Part shown: piece by piece, positions 1 to 9,433 of the stretch
Layout: each line of letters opens with the position of its first letter
How positions within the stretch are numbered: position 1 is the first letter of the stretch
Assembly (NCBI GenBank): GCA_000018565.1
Contig: CP000875.1
Span: 2,681,199-2,745,198 of the forward strand
Direction of reading: 5' to 3'
From: Herpetosiphon aurantiacus DSM 785
GTDB lineage: Bacteria; Chloroflexota; Chloroflexia; Chloroflexales; Herpetosiphonaceae
Length of the DNA: 64,000 nt
Notes under the pieces: generated by a model
Databases searched by the model: none
What the model was told of the DNA's origin: nothing
Seen by the model: only the letters and a program-made list of their open reading frames with translations
Translations under genes and position numbers: made by a program

Positions 1-66
1 TGAAAAAACCTAGCGCTTCTACTATAGTGCCAGCACGGATTTATTGTGTGGAAGGATGTCAATATA

Positions 67-855
67 ATGGCAAATACCCAAATTCGCTTTGAAGATGGCG
101 CAACCTATGAGCGCTATATGGGCATTTGGAGTCAGCTGGTTGGCGCTAAATTTCTCGATTGGCTTGCCCCCAAAACTGGTTTAAATTGGCTCGATGTTGG
201 TTGTGGCAACGGAGCGTTCACCGAAATGGTGGTTGAACGCCATCAGCCAAGCATGATTACTGGAGTTGATCCATCAGCCGCTCAAATTGCTTTTGCCCGT
301 CAGCGTTTGGCTAATTACCCTGCCGAACTGCATGAAGCTGATGCCATGGCCTTGCCGCTGGCGGATAATAGTGTCCATGCGGCAGTCATGCCGTTGGTTA
401 TTTTCTTTGTGCCTGAGCCAGCTCAGGGCGTGGCCGAAATGGCGCGGGTAGTTGCTCCAGGCGGCAGCGTCTCAGCCTATGCCTGGGATATGTTCGGCGG
501 TGGCTTTCCCTATGTTTTGTTACAACAAGCCTTGATCGATGCAGGCATTAGCGTGCCACGTCCACCGAGCGTTGAAGCCTCGCAACTGTCCGTTATGCAC
601 GAACTTTGGCTACAAGCAGGCCTGACCAAGGTTGAAACTGCGGTAATTAAAGTACGGCGCAACTTTGTAGATTTTGCTGATTACTGGGAAACCGTCACTG
701 GCGCACCCAGCGTAGGCCCGCAAATTCGGGCAATGACGACCACCCAACAACAAACAGTCCAAACGCAGCTGCAAGCGAGTTTACCAATTGCCGCCGATGG
801 TCACATTAGCATCGAAGCTCATGCTAATGCAATCAAAGGTGTCGTAGCAGAATAA
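67..855 (+). CDS. SAM-dependent class I methyltransferase (UbiE/type 11-like)
   Basis: Predicted cytoplasmic methyltransferase of 262 residues transferring a methyl group from S-adenosylmethionine to an unknown small substrate. The Rossmann motif I LDVGCGNG lies at residues 42-49, followed by an acidic motif II (GVDPS, about residue 68) and a post-motif region rich in Leu/Pro, as in the Methyltransf_11 family. I start at the ATG at 67 rather than the GTG at 46 because the Shine-Dalgarno-like GGAAGGA at 50-56 sits 10 bases before that ATG and would lie inside the longer reading frame. No partner gene is visible; the next gene (msrP) is about 195 bases away and looks independently transcribed. 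The substrate cannot be told from sequence. Confidence 0.85.
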   Translation: MANTQIRFEDGATYERYMGIWSQLVGAKFLDWLAPKTGLNWLDVGCGNGAFTEMVVERHQPSMITGVDPSAAQIAFARQRLANYPAELHEADAMALPLADNSVHAAVMPLVIFFVPEPAQGVAEMARVVAPGGSVSAYAWDMFGGGFPYVLLQQALIDAGISVPRPPSVEASQLSVMHELWLQAGLTKVETAVIKVRRNFVDFADYWETVTGAPSVGPQIRAMTTTQQQTVQTQLQASLPIAADGHISIEAHANAIKGVVAE

Positions 856-1050
856 CGTGATTAAAGGTGGCGATACAAATGCAATCGCCACCAAATTCTG
901 TTTTACAGATTATTATTGATCGCAAGCTGTAAGCCCGTTGTAATACTCTATTAATATCTCAGCGCTATACTAACAACAGCAACTTGGATCTATTTGGGCT
1001 AGCCAGACGTAGGTTGGGTTAGTGGTTGTTAATTAATAAGGATGCTGAGC

Positions 1051-1959
1051 ATGAAAAAGATTCCTTCCTCGGAGATAACACCCGAAGCGTTGTTCTACTC
1101 ACGTCGCCAATTTATCAAGGGAGCGGCAGCCTTGGTTGGTAGCGCCACCGTTCTAGCCGCCTGTGGCAGCGAGACCAGTGAAACCAGCGACCTGCCAGCG
1201 GGCGTTGATGTGCAAACACCCTATGAATCAATCATCAATTACAACAATTTTTATGAATTTACCACCAACAAAGAAGCAGTTGCCGATGCTTCGAAGAATT
1301 TTACGACCAACCCATGGACAGTCGAAGTCAGCGGCTTGGTCAACAAACCGCAAACCTTTGCAATCGAAGATTTGCTCAAGCAATTTACCCAAGAAGAACG
1401 GGTGTATCGGTTGCGCTGTGTTGAAGGCTGGTCGATGGTCATTCCATGGACGGGTTTTAGCCTCGCTGGCTTGTTGAAACAAGTCGAGCCAACCAGCGCC
1501 GCCAAATATGTGCGCTTTGAAACGGTGATGCGCCCCGAAGAAATGCCAGGCCAAAGCAGTAGTTATTACACATGGCCGTATGTCGAGGGTTTGCGGCTCG
1601 ATGAAGCCATGCACGATTTAACCTTGATGGCAACTGGCGTGTATGGCAAGCCAATTTTGCCCCAAAATGGCGCACCCTTGCGGCTGGCAGTGCCATGGAA
1701 ATATGGATTCAAAAGCATCAAATCAATCGTTAAAATTGAGCTGGTGGCCGAGCAACCAACCAGTTTATGGATGAACGCAGCACCTGATGAATATGGGTTT
1801 TATGCCAATGTTAATCCCGATGTGCCGCATCCACGCTGGTCGCAAGCCACCGAACGCCGCATTGGTGAGGCTGGTCGGCGACGAACCTTGGCCTTCAATG
1901 GTTATGCCGATGAAGTTGCTGCGCTCTACAAAGATCTGGATTTGAAAGCTAACTATTAA
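1051..1959 (+). CDS. msrP: Protein-methionine-sulfoxide reductase catalytic subunit MsrP (molybdenum enzyme)
   Basis: MsrP (YedY) is an exported molybdopterin enzyme that reduces methionine sulfoxide in envelope proteins, fed with electrons by the membrane haem protein MsrQ. The 302-residue product begins with a twin-arginine signal (SRRQFIK at 17-23, hydrophobic stretch after it) and a possible lipobox ending at Cys38, so it may be a Tat-exported lipoprotein. The oxidoreductase molybdopterin domain follows; the RCVEGW segment carries Cys123, the expected Mo ligand. The ATG at 1051 is preferred to one at 1042 because AAGGA at about 1038-1042 is well spaced from it. msrQ follows on the same strand after 112 bases, the usual msrPQ order. 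Confidence 0.93.
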   Translation: MKKIPSSEITPEALFYSRRQFIKGAAALVGSATVLAACGSETSETSDLPAGVDVQTPYESIINYNNFYEFTTNKEAVADASKNFTTNPWTVEVSGLVNKPQTFAIEDLLKQFTQEERVYRLRCVEGWSMVIPWTGFSLAGLLKQVEPTSAAKYVRFETVMRPEEMPGQSSSYYTWPYVEGLRLDEAMHDLTLMATGVYGKPILPQNGAPLRLAVPWKYGFKSIKSIVKIELVAEQPTSLWMNAAPDEYGFYANVNPDVPHPRWSQATERRIGEAGRRRTLAFNGYADEVAALYKDLDLKANY

Positions 1960-2071
1960 TCTCTCACTAGCCCAAAACGGGCGAGGGATGCATGCTCGAT
2001 GATTGAAGCGAAGCAGCTTTGATCAGCAACTGGTAAATCATAGCAATATCATTAATTAAAAGGTAGGCCAC

Positions 2072-2716
2072 ATGGTGAGTCAACTCAAACGTCATTGGCT
2101 GCGCTATTTAGTCCATGTGGCATGTCTTGTGCCGTTTGGGTTATTGATCTTCGATTATTTAACCGATCAACTGACGGTCAACCCAATTCAGGCGGCGACT
2201 CTGCGCACTGGCAAAACCGCCTTGGTTATTTTGGTTTTGTCGTTAGCATGCACGCCAATCAAAATCTTTACACCATTTAAACAAGTAACGATGCTACGCC
2301 GACCTTTGGGTTTATATGCCTTTTTCTATGTTTGCCTGCACCTCTTGATTTTCGTGGGCTGGGATTATGGCTTCGATTGGGAGTTTATCAGTGAGGCCAT
2401 TGGCGAAAAACGCTATATGATCGTTGGCTTAATTGCTTGGCTGTTGCTAATTCCTCTAGCAATTACTTCAACCAAGGGCTGGATGCGACGGCTCGGCAAG
2501 CGCTGGCGCTTGTTACATCGCTTGGTATATGTGATTGCTGGCCTAGTCATTTTACATTATGTCTGGTTAGTTAAAGCTGATGTTCGCGAACCATTGGCTT
2601 ATGGTGCTGCGATTGGCTTGCTCCTATTATTGCGATTGCCAGTCCTGCGGCGTTGGCTGCCAAAACGCCAAATCCAGCCAGCAAACCAACCTGAGCGTCC
2701 AACCGAAACCGCTTAA
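2072..2716 (+). CDS. msrQ: MsrQ haem-binding membrane subunit (YedZ, ferric-reductase-like)
   Basis: Integral membrane b-type haem protein of 214 residues that passes electrons from the quinone pool or a flavin reductase to MsrP. About six hydrophobic segments are visible, with histidines in helices at the positions typical of the ferric_reduct/YedZ fold (for example HLLIF and LLHRLVYVIAGLVILHYVW). A short basic N-terminus (KRHWLRYLVH) precedes the first helix and a Pro/Arg-rich tail ends the protein. It lies directly behind msrP in the same direction, and a strong inverted repeat follows its stop, so msrPQ is probably a two-gene unit. Confidence 0.93.
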   Translation: MVSQLKRHWLRYLVHVACLVPFGLLIFDYLTDQLTVNPIQAATLRTGKTALVILVLSLACTPIKIFTPFKQVTMLRRPLGLYAFFYVCLHLLIFVGWDYGFDWEFISEAIGEKRYMIVGLIAWLLLIPLAITSTKGWMRRLGKRWRLLHRLVYVIAGLVILHYVWLVKADVREPLAYGAAIGLLLLLRLPVLRRWLPKRQIQPANQPERPTETA

Positions 2717-2720
2717 AGCT

Positions 2721-2755
2721 CAAGGCTCAACGATCTTAACAATCGTTGAGCCTTG
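2721..2755. terminator. Bidirectional hairpin terminator between msrQ and the cellulase gene
   Basis: Perfect 14-bp inverted repeat (CAAGGCTCAACGAT and its complement) with a 7-base loop, five bases after the msrQ stop and between two converging genes. There is no clear T-tract, so termination strength is inferred. Confidence 0.7.
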
Positions 2756-2803
2756 AACGAGTATTCGCTTGCCTATCGTGGCTAGTCCAGCGTTGGAACT
2801 AAC

Positions 2804-5800
2804 CTACGGTGCAATTGCAGGATAGGCGTTGCGAACCAACATTGCAAATTGCGATGGGAACCAGCGACCTGCGTGCGGTGCTCCCGCCAATGCATTGGTT
2901 GGGTATGCTGTGTTGTAGCGGTTTTGCGCGTTCGGGTCACACATCGCATCAAACTGCTTGGCTGGGTCGGTTGGGTCAATCACCCCTGCCGTCGCCACAC
3001 CGTCTGATTCGCCTGGCGGTTTGACCCACACATAGGCATCAATCCCGCTCACGGGGGCTGCTGTTGGCCGTTCGCCAATCCCTGCCCCGGCTTGGTTACA
3101 CCAGCCACCACGATGTGGGCGACGATCCAGCTTCGAATCGTTGACATAGATTTCCAATGAATTCGAGCTGCTCACCATCGTTGGGCGTGCCGTGCCACCC
3201 CAACCGTTGCGGCTGGTATCAATCAACATCCCGATGCCGCTGGGGAATCCGGCGGTGATGAAGGCATTGCGCATCGCCAACACATAGTCGGTTTCGTCGA
3301 AGTACGGGTTCCATTCGTAGAACAACGACGAGCGAATCGGGTTGCCACCACCTAAGGTCAACCCCGAGTTTGGCAAGAAGATTTCGTTCAATGGCGTGTA
3401 GTTGGCCGTGTTCGAGATAAAGCCATCGATCCCGTTCAAGCCTTTGGTCGTGCCGCGCACCGTTTGGGTGTACAGCTGAATCGCGGGCGTGAAGTTGCTG
3501 TCCCAGCCCAACCAACCTGAGTGGGCAATGTCCATGTAGATGTAGACATTGCTGGTCACATTCAGTTTGTTGATGGCATATTGAACACCTTGGACATAGG
3601 CTCCGCTTGAAATCGCCTCAGCACAGGCGGGAATGCTAGCGTTGGTCACCAAGTTCGAAAGTGAATCTGGTTCCAAAATCACCACAATCCGTAATGAGGC
3701 ATATTTGCTCTCGCCCACGATAGCGGCAATCGGGTCGATATACTCGGTTTTATAGCGATTCAAGCCATTTTCCGAGATTTTCAACTCGCCGTTCGAGGCC
3801 AAGGCGGCACAGTCGCGGTTGGGCAAGTCGTAGACCACAATCGAGATTGCCACTTGACCACTGGTTTGTTGTTGCACCAGTGCGGCATCAAGGTGAGCAC
3901 GTAAGCCCATCGAGTCGCTGCTGCCAGCGATTGCGGCAATTCGATCGAGCCACACAGCGGTTGGATATGAAGCAACCTTGAGCATTTGTGAACCAAGCGT
4001 GCCACCAGTGGCATTGGCTTCGGCGTTCACCCGTGCAGCATATTCACTGTTGATGTAGCCTTGTGCGCCCACAAATGGGTTAGCAACATGTACACCTGGG
4101 ACACTCGTTGGCGCTGGTGTGCTAGTTGGTGCTGGCGTGCTGGTTGGCGCTGGTGTGCCAACTGGCGTGCTGGTTGGTGGAACCGTCGTTGCCACCGGAG
4201 TAGTTGTTGGGTTGGTCGATTGCGAAATTGGTGGATAGGCATTGCGAACCAACATTGCAAATTGCGATGGGAACCAGCGACCTGCGTGCGGTGCTCCCGC
4301 CAATGCATTGGTTGGGTATGCTGTGTTGTAGCGGTTTTGCGCGTTCGGGTCACACATCGCATCAAACTGCTTGGCTGGGTCGGTTGGGTCAATCACCCCT
4401 GCCGTCGCCACACCGTCCGATTCGCCTGGCGGTTTGACCCACACATAGGCATCAATCCCGCTCACGGGGGCTGCCGTTGGCCGTTCGCCAATCCCTGCCC
4501 CGGCTTGGTTACACCAGCCACCACGATGTGGGCGACGATCCAGCTTCGAATCGTTGACATAGATTTCCAATGAATTCGAGCTGCTCACCATCGTTGGGCG
4601 TGCCGTGCCACCCCAACCGTTGCGGCTGGTATCAATCAACATCCCGATGCCGCTGGGGAATCCGGCGGTGATGAAGGCATTGCGCATCGCCAACACATAG
4701 TCGGTTTCGTCGAAGTACGGGTTCCATTCGTAGAACAACGACGAGCGAATCGGGTTGCCACCACCCAAGGTCAAGCCCGAGTTTGGCAAGAACACTTCGT
4801 TCAATGGTGTGTAGTTGGCGGTGTTCGAGATAAAGCCATCGATCCCGTTCAAGCCTTTGGTCGTGCCGCGCACCGTTTGGGTGTACAGCTGAATTGCGGG
4901 CGTGAAGTTGCTGTCCCAGCCCAACCAACCTGAGTGGGCAATGTCCATGTAGATGTAGACGTTGCTGGTCACATTCAGTTTGTTGATCGCATATTGAACA
5001 CCTTGGACGTAGGCTCCGCTCGAAATCGCTTCAGCACAGGCGGGAATGCTAGCGTTGGTCACCAAGTTCGAAAGTGAATCTGGTTCCAAAATCACCACAA
5101 TCCGTAATGAGGCATATTTGCTCTCGCCCACGATAGCGGCAATCGGGTCGATATACTCGGTTTTGTAGCGATTCAAGCCATTTTCCGAGATTTTCAACTC
5201 ACCGTTCGAAGCCAAGGCGGCACAGTCGCGGTTGGGCAAGTCGTACACCACAATTGAGATTGCCACTTGTTGACCGCTGGTTTGTTGTTGCACCAAGGCA
5301 GCATCAAGGTGAGCGCGTAAGCCCATCGATTCGCTGCTGCCAGCGATTGCGGCAATTCGGTCGAGCCATACAGCAGTTGGATACGAGGCCACTTGACGCA
5401 TTTGTGAACCAAGCGTGCCACCAGTGGCATTGGCTTCGGCGTTCACCCGTGCAGCATATTCACTGTTGATGTAGCCTTGTGCGCCCACAAATGGGTTAGC
5501 AACGTGCACACCTGGTACAGTTGTTGGTGCTGGCGTATTGGTTGGGCCAGTCGTGCTGGTTGGTGGAGTAGTCGGAACTGTCGTGTTGGTTGGGCGCGTG
5601 GTTGCGCTTGGAACTGGCGTGTTCGTTGGAACATTCGTTGGGCCAGTTGTGCTAGTTGGTGGTGTAGTTGGAACCGTCGTGTTGGTTGGGCGCGTGGTTG
5701 CGCTTGGAACCGGTGTATTGGTTGGCGGTGTGGTTGGAACTGTCGTGTTGGTTGGTGGTGTGGTTGGAACAACCGTGCCGCCACAAGTTACACCATTGAG

Positions 5801-6190
5801 GGTAAAGACGGTTGGCTTAGCATTTGCGCCACTATAGCCAGCTTGGAAACCGAAGTTTACCGTGCCGCCAGTGCCGATGTTGCCATTCCAGCCTGCATTG
5901 CTAACGCTCACATTCGCGCCGTTTTGCGCGACAACCCCACCCCAAAGATTTGAGATGTTTTGGTTGCCAGCAAACGACCAGCCGAGCGTCCAGCTAGAAA
6001 CGGCTGAACCAGTGTTTTTAAGCGTCACATCGCCAATAAAACCGCTACCCCAATCGTTAGCAATGTTATAGACGACTTCGCAGCTGGTAGCTGCGGCGGT
6101 TGGTTTGGCATTCAATTGGCCTAGGCCACTGCCAACCACGGCGGTCAAAAGAACAAGAATTAATCCACGGGAATTAAAGATCCGAGCCAT
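2804..6190 (-). CDS. Secreted cellulase: CBM2 + two near-identical GH6 domains
   Basis: Extracellular cellulase of 1128 residues. Order: signal peptide (1-35), family 2 cellulose-binding module (about 36-138, bounded by Cys37 and a CGG), Thr/Pro linker, GH6 domain (about 226-653), Thr/Pro linker, second GH6 domain (about 698-1124). Each GH6 copy carries both family signatures, DLPNRDCAALASNG and VVILEPDSLS, whose Asp residues correspond to those known to act in catalysis in fungal Cel6A. GH6 enzymes invert the beta-1,4 bond and include cellobiohydrolases and endoglucanases; which one applies cannot be read here. The RBS AAGGAGG (minus strand, 6199-6205) precedes the ATG at 6190. Two copies in one chain, differing by only about five residues and one inserted Gln, are unusual. 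Promoter and operator-like sites lie upstream. Confidence 0.95.
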   Translation of the reverse strand: MARIFNSRGLILVLLTAVVGSGLGQLNAKPTAAATSCEVVYNIANDWGSGFIGDVTLKNTGSAVSSWTLGWSFAGNQNISNLWGGVVAQNGANVSVSNAGWNGNIGTGGTVNFGFQAGYSGANAKPTVFTLNGVTCGGTVVPTTPPTNTTVPTTPPTNTPVPSATTRPTNTTVPTTPPTSTTGPTNVPTNTPVPSATTRPTNTTVPTTPPTSTTGPTNTPAPTTVPGVHVANPFVGAQGYINSEYAARVNAEANATGGTLGSQMRQVASYPTAVWLDRIAAIAGSSESMGLRAHLDAALVQQQTSGQQVAISIVVYDLPNRDCAALASNGELKISENGLNRYKTEYIDPIAAIVGESKYASLRIVVILEPDSLSNLVTNASIPACAEAISSGAYVQGVQYAINKLNVTSNVYIYMDIAHSGWLGWDSNFTPAIQLYTQTVRGTTKGLNGIDGFISNTANYTPLNEVFLPNSGLTLGGGNPIRSSLFYEWNPYFDETDYVLAMRNAFITAGFPSGIGMLIDTSRNGWGGTARPTMVSSSNSLEIYVNDSKLDRRPHRGGWCNQAGAGIGERPTAAPVSGIDAYVWVKPPGESDGVATAGVIDPTDPAKQFDAMCDPNAQNRYNTAYPTNALAGAPHAGRWFPSQFAMLVRNAYPPISQSTNPTTTPVATTVPPTSTPVGTPAPTSTPAPTSTPAPTSVPGVHVANPFVGAQGYINSEYAARVNAEANATGGTLGSQMLKVASYPTAVWLDRIAAIAGSSDSMGLRAHLDAALVQQQTSGQVAISIVVYDLPNRDCAALASNGELKISENGLNRYKTEYIDPIAAIVGESKYASLRIVVILEPDSLSNLVTNASIPACAEAISSGAYVQGVQYAINKLNVTSNVYIYMDIAHSGWLGWDSNFTPAIQLYTQTVRGTTKGLNGIDGFISNTANYTPLNEIFLPNSGLTLGGGNPIRSSLFYEWNPYFDETDYVLAMRNAFITAGFPSGIGMLIDTSRNGWGGTARPTMVSSSNSLEIYVNDSKLDRRPHRGGWCNQAGAGIGERPTAAPVSGIDAYVWVKPPGESDGVATAGVIDPTDPAKQFDAMCDPNAQNRYNTAYPTNALAGAPHAGRWFPSQFAMLVRNAYPAIAP
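2821..4099 (-). repeat. Intragenic direct repeat, copy encoding the C-terminal GH6 domain
   Basis: About 1.28 kb that recurs at 4234-5515 with an offset of 1413 bases at one end and 1416 at the other; the 3-base difference is the single inserted Gln codon in the other copy. Only scattered substitutions separate the copies, which indicates a recent duplication or continuing gene conversion. Confidence 0.93.
4234..5515 (-). repeat. Intragenic direct repeat, copy encoding the N-terminal GH6 domain
   Basis: Partner of the repeat at 2821-4099. Protein differences visible between the copies are Arg/Leu and Gln/Lys just after LGSQM, Glu/Asp in GSS(E/D)SMG, an extra Gln in TSGQQ, and Val/Ile in PLNE(V/I)FL. 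Confidence 0.93.
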
Positions 6191-6310
6191 CGAATTCGCC
6201 TCCTTGCGTAGTATGTGTACTCTTCATCGATTAAAACGCGCATGGTTTTATGTACACAAACAATTCATTGTCGTTCAACGTGGAAACTGCCTATAAAGTG
6301 GCTGCCCTCC

Positions 6311-6328
6311 TTTGGAACCGGTCTCATT
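6311..6328. promoter_or_regulatory. LacI-type operator-like palindrome, proximal site of the GH6 gene
   Basis: TTTGGAACCGGTCTCATT, with a central CCGG as in LacI/GalR operators. It matches 14 of 18 bases of the site at 12506-12523 and lies about 121 bases before the cellulase start. Confidence 0.5.
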
Positions 6329-6380
6329 TAGATAGCTTATGTGGCTAAAATAGGCTTTGGGATGGGAGGCGATGGCGTTG

Positions 6381-6398
6381 TTTGAGATCGATCCCAAA
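6381..6398. promoter_or_regulatory. LacI-type operator-like palindrome, distal site of the GH6 gene
   Basis: TTTGAGATCGATCCCAAA. Its reverse complement matches the site upstream of the GH74 gene (12506-12523) at 17 of 18 bases. It lies just downstream of the predicted minus-strand start of transcription, where a repressor would block RNA polymerase. Confidence 0.6.
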
Positions 6399-6411
6399 AC
6401 TGTTGATAGGA

Positions 6412-6440
6412 ATGTTAAAGCTTTTAATTAATTTTGTCAA
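6412..6440 (-). promoter_or_regulatory. Sigma-70-type promoter of the GH6 cellulase gene
   Basis: On the minus strand: -35 TTGACA (6435-6440), 17-base spacer, -10 TAACAT (6412-6417). The AT-rich block at 6436-6464 overlaps and extends upstream of the -35 and is 25/29 identical to the block at 12570-12598. Confidence 0.6.
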
Positions 6441-6555
6441 TACTAAATCTTTAGAGTTTCTTAAGTAAATTCAGATTCGTAAAATCAGAATCGGTGGCAA
6501 CGTTTTTGATACAATAGCAGCACACTTTTTAAGGCCAGACAAGGATCAGAATGCC

Positions 6556-9387
6556 ATGCCGAATTCGCTACGACCCGCCGAGCCACGCATCGATCAAGCT
6601 ACGATAACCAAGCTGCTGCATCAGTTTGATTGGAGCACAACGCCGCTTGGGGTGATCGATACTTGGCCAACTGCCATGCGCAGTATCGTTGATATGATGT
6701 TGGCGGTTCCGGTTGCCATGACAACCATGTGGGGTAAGCAGGGCATCATGATCTATAACGCTGGCTATGCGGTCATTGCTGGCTCACGTCACCCCGAAGT
6801 ATTTGGGCTGCCGGTAACCGCCGCTTGGCCTGAAGCCGCCGATTTCAATCAATCGATCCTCGATCAGGTCTTTGCGGGCAAAAGCCTTACTTACCAAAAA
6901 CGCAATTTTATGTTGCACCGTAATGGCCGTAACGAACAAGTCTGGTTTGATCTTAGTTATAGCCCGATTTTTGACCAAAACGGCGAAATTATTGGGGTGA
7001 TGGCGCTGGTGGTCGAAATAACTGCCCAAGTTTTAGCTGAACAACAACGCCATCGCGCCGAAGAACGCTTTCAATTAGCCTTGGATGCTGGCTTGCTGAT
7101 CGGCACATGGGATTGGGATATCGTAGCCGATCGCTGTATCGTCGATCCACGTTTTGCCGAATATTTTGCGCTTGACCCGACCCTTGCCAGCCAAGGTGTG
7201 AGCGTCGAAACCATGCTTGAGGCGATTCATCCCGATGATCAAGCAACCATTGCCCAATTAATTCAATCGGCAATCCATAGCGGCCAATCATATCGCGCTG
7301 AATATCGCGTGCTCCACCGCGACGGCGATTATCGCTGGGTTGAGGCCAATGGCTTTTGCATTTTTGAGCACAATCAGCCGCAACGCTTTCCTGGCGTATT
7401 AATCGATATTACCGAGCGCAAGCGCCGCGAAGATGCCTTGGAGCATAGCGAGGCTCGCTTACGCGCAATTTTCGATACCTTGCCCGTCGGCTTGGTTTTT
7501 GCCGAAACCCCAACTGGACGGATCACCGATGGCAATGCCCATGTCGAGCAGATTTTGCGCCATCCGGTACTGCCATCGCCTGCGACCGAGGCCTATGGCG
7601 AGTGGATCGCTTACGACGAACACAATCAACTTGTACCAATTGAAGAATATCCATTGGCGATTGCCGTCAAAACTGGCCAAGTTTCCGAGCGCGATTTCCA
7701 CTACCAGCGGGGCGATGGCACACGGGCTTGGATCAAGGTTATCGGCGGCCCAGTCCGCGATCTTGATAACACGATCACTGGCGGTTTGATCACAATTATC
7801 GATATTGACCGTGAAAAACGCACCGAAACGCAACTTCAAGCGCTCAACAACGATTTAGAAGGCTTGGTTGCCCAACGCACCCGTGAGCGCGACCGAATTT
7901 GGCTGGTCAGTCAAGATCTGTTAGGCATTGCCGATCCAGCGGGCAATTGGCTCGCGATCAATCCTGCTTGGCAACGCACGCTCGGCTGGGATGATAGCGA
8001 TATTCTTGGGCGCACCAGCGAATGGCTTGAACACCCCGACGACCATGAACGCACGCGCCAAGAGGTTGCCAAGCTAGCCAATGGCATTCCCACCAGCTAT
8101 TTTGAAAATCGTTTTCGCAGTCGCGATGGCGAGTATCATTGGCTTTCGTGGACGGCAGTGCTGGATAATGGCTATCTCTATTGCGTTGCCCGTGATATTA
8201 GCAACGAAAAACAGCGCCAAGCTGAAATCGAACGCATGCAAACCCAATTGCGGCAATCACAAAAAATGGAGGCGATTGGACAACTCACAGGCGGCATCGC
8301 CCACGATTTCAATAATATTTTGACCAGCATTTTGGGTGGGCTCGATTTGCTGCAACGGCGGATCAACGTAGGCCGTTTCGATACAATTGAGCGCTACATC
8401 AACAGTGCAATTAAATCGGCCAAACGTGCTGCCGCATTAACTCAACGTTTATTGGCATTTTCGCGCCAGCAAGCGCTGGATGTGCAACCAATCAATATCA
8501 ATAGCCTGATCCAATCGCTCGACGATTTACTCCAACGCAGCCTTGGCGAGCAAATTCAGGTGGCAACCAACCTCAGCGATGACGTTTGGCGGGTGCGCAC
8601 CGATGCCAATCAGCTTGAAAACGCCTTGCTCAACTTGGCGATCAACGCCCGTGATGCCATGCCCTACGGCGGAATTCTGACGATTAGCACGAGCAACATC
8701 GACGCGCAACAAGCAAATCAACTGCAACTTGATCCGCATGAATATGTATTAATCGAAGTCATCGATACCGGCACTGGCATGAGTAGTGAGGTCATCGAAC
8801 GCGCTTTCGATCCATTTTTTACCACCAAACCTTTGGGGCAAGGCACAGGTTTAGGTTTATCGATGATTTATGGCTTTATCAAACAAATTGGCGGGCATAT
8901 TCAAATTGAGAGCCAACTCGAACAAGGCACCAGCGTCAAGCTCTATTTGCCGCGTGACCAAAGTGGGCTTGAGCATGGCTTTGCCGCCGAATCGGCCCAA
9001 GCTCGCAGCATCGAGGGAGCCACAATTTTGGTGGTTGAAGATGATGAAGCGGTACGCATGGTGTTAATCGATGTACTCGACGAGTTAGGTTACCATACGC
9101 TTGAGGCTGAGGATGCCAGCAGTGCCTTGACCTTCTTCGAGCAACCAACAACAATTGATTTGGTGATTAGCGATATTGGATTGCCTAAAACCGATGGCTA
9201 TGATCTAGCCCTCCAGATCCGCCAGCGCTACCCAACCTTGCCAATTTTGCTGGTCAGTGGCTACACCGATCGGGCGGCAGTGCGCAGCGGCGAGCTTGAA
9301 CCACAGATGGAATTGCTCAGCAAACCATTTGAAATTACCGACCTGGCCAATAAAATTCACGATTTGCTACAACAAGGCCACACGTAA
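6556..9387 (+). CDS. PAS-rich hybrid sensor histidine kinase with C-terminal receiver
   Basis: Predicted cytoplasmic sensor kinase of 943 residues with no membrane segment. Four PAS/PAC-type sensor modules fill residues about 25-560, joined by short coiled stretches. HisKA follows with the phosphoacceptor His583 (GGIAHDFNN), then HATPase_c (NAR-type N box, DTGTGM G1 box, GTGLGL G2 box), then a receiver domain with acceptor Asp873 (SDIGLP). This resembles the BaeS/HWE-independent hybrid kinases that end in their own receiver. No cognate output regulator is adjacent. It lies between the GH6 and GH74 genes, divergent from one and convergent with the other; a role in sensing polysaccharide is possible but not shown. 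The stop codon falls inside a long hairpin. Confidence 0.93.
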   Translation: MPNSLRPAEPRIDQATITKLLHQFDWSTTPLGVIDTWPTAMRSIVDMMLAVPVAMTTMWGKQGIMIYNAGYAVIAGSRHPEVFGLPVTAAWPEAADFNQSILDQVFAGKSLTYQKRNFMLHRNGRNEQVWFDLSYSPIFDQNGEIIGVMALVVEITAQVLAEQQRHRAEERFQLALDAGLLIGTWDWDIVADRCIVDPRFAEYFALDPTLASQGVSVETMLEAIHPDDQATIAQLIQSAIHSGQSYRAEYRVLHRDGDYRWVEANGFCIFEHNQPQRFPGVLIDITERKRREDALEHSEARLRAIFDTLPVGLVFAETPTGRITDGNAHVEQILRHPVLPSPATEAYGEWIAYDEHNQLVPIEEYPLAIAVKTGQVSERDFHYQRGDGTRAWIKVIGGPVRDLDNTITGGLITIIDIDREKRTETQLQALNNDLEGLVAQRTRERDRIWLVSQDLLGIADPAGNWLAINPAWQRTLGWDDSDILGRTSEWLEHPDDHERTRQEVAKLANGIPTSYFENRFRSRDGEYHWLSWTAVLDNGYLYCVARDISNEKQRQAEIERMQTQLRQSQKMEAIGQLTGGIAHDFNNILTSILGGLDLLQRRINVGRFDTIERYINSAIKSAKRAAALTQRLLAFSRQQALDVQPININSLIQSLDDLLQRSLGEQIQVATNLSDDVWRVRTDANQLENALLNLAINARDAMPYGGILTISTSNIDAQQANQLQLDPHEYVLIEVIDTGTGMSSEVIERAFDPFFTTKPLGQGTGLGLSMIYGFIKQIGGHIQIESQLEQGTSVKLYLPRDQSGLEHGFAAESAQARSIEGATILVVEDDEAVRMVLIDVLDELGYHTLEAEDASSALTFFEQPTTIDLVISDIGLPKTDGYDLALQIRQRYPTLPILLVSGYTDRAAVRSGELEPQMELLSKPFEITDLANKIHDLLQQGHT

Positions 9388-9420
9388 GTTTGCCGCCTAG
9401 AAGCAAACTTACGTGTGGCC
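9376..9420. terminator. Long perfect hairpin overlapping the kinase stop (first of a pair)
   Basis: Two 18-base arms (9376-9393 and 9403-9420) pair perfectly around the loop CGCCTAGAA. The left arm includes the last codons and stop of the kinase gene. It sits between converging genes and probably terminates both. Confidence 0.75.
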
Positions 9421-9433
9421 TTGAATCCAACAT

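Larger units (their letters stand above)
6191..6555. promoter_or_regulatory. Divergent intergenic control region (GH6 cellulase / PAS kinase)
   Basis: No gene. It holds the cellulase RBS, two operator-like palindromes (6311-6328 and 6381-6398), a minus-strand promoter (6412-6440) and an AT-rich block (6436-6464) that recurs upstream of the GH74 gene. A TACAAT at about 6510-6515 could be a -10 element for the kinase gene on the plus strand, but no good -35 accompanies it. Confidence 0.7.

Noticed and set aside
2809-4573. Open frames opposite the two GH6 copies
   Set aside because: Shadow frames repeated only because the GH6 DNA is duplicated.
5477-5953. Plus-strand open frames rich in Val, Gly, Trp and Arg opposite the Thr/Pro linkers
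   Set aside because: They are antisense to the low-complexity linker codons; the same effect occurs at 56057-56554.
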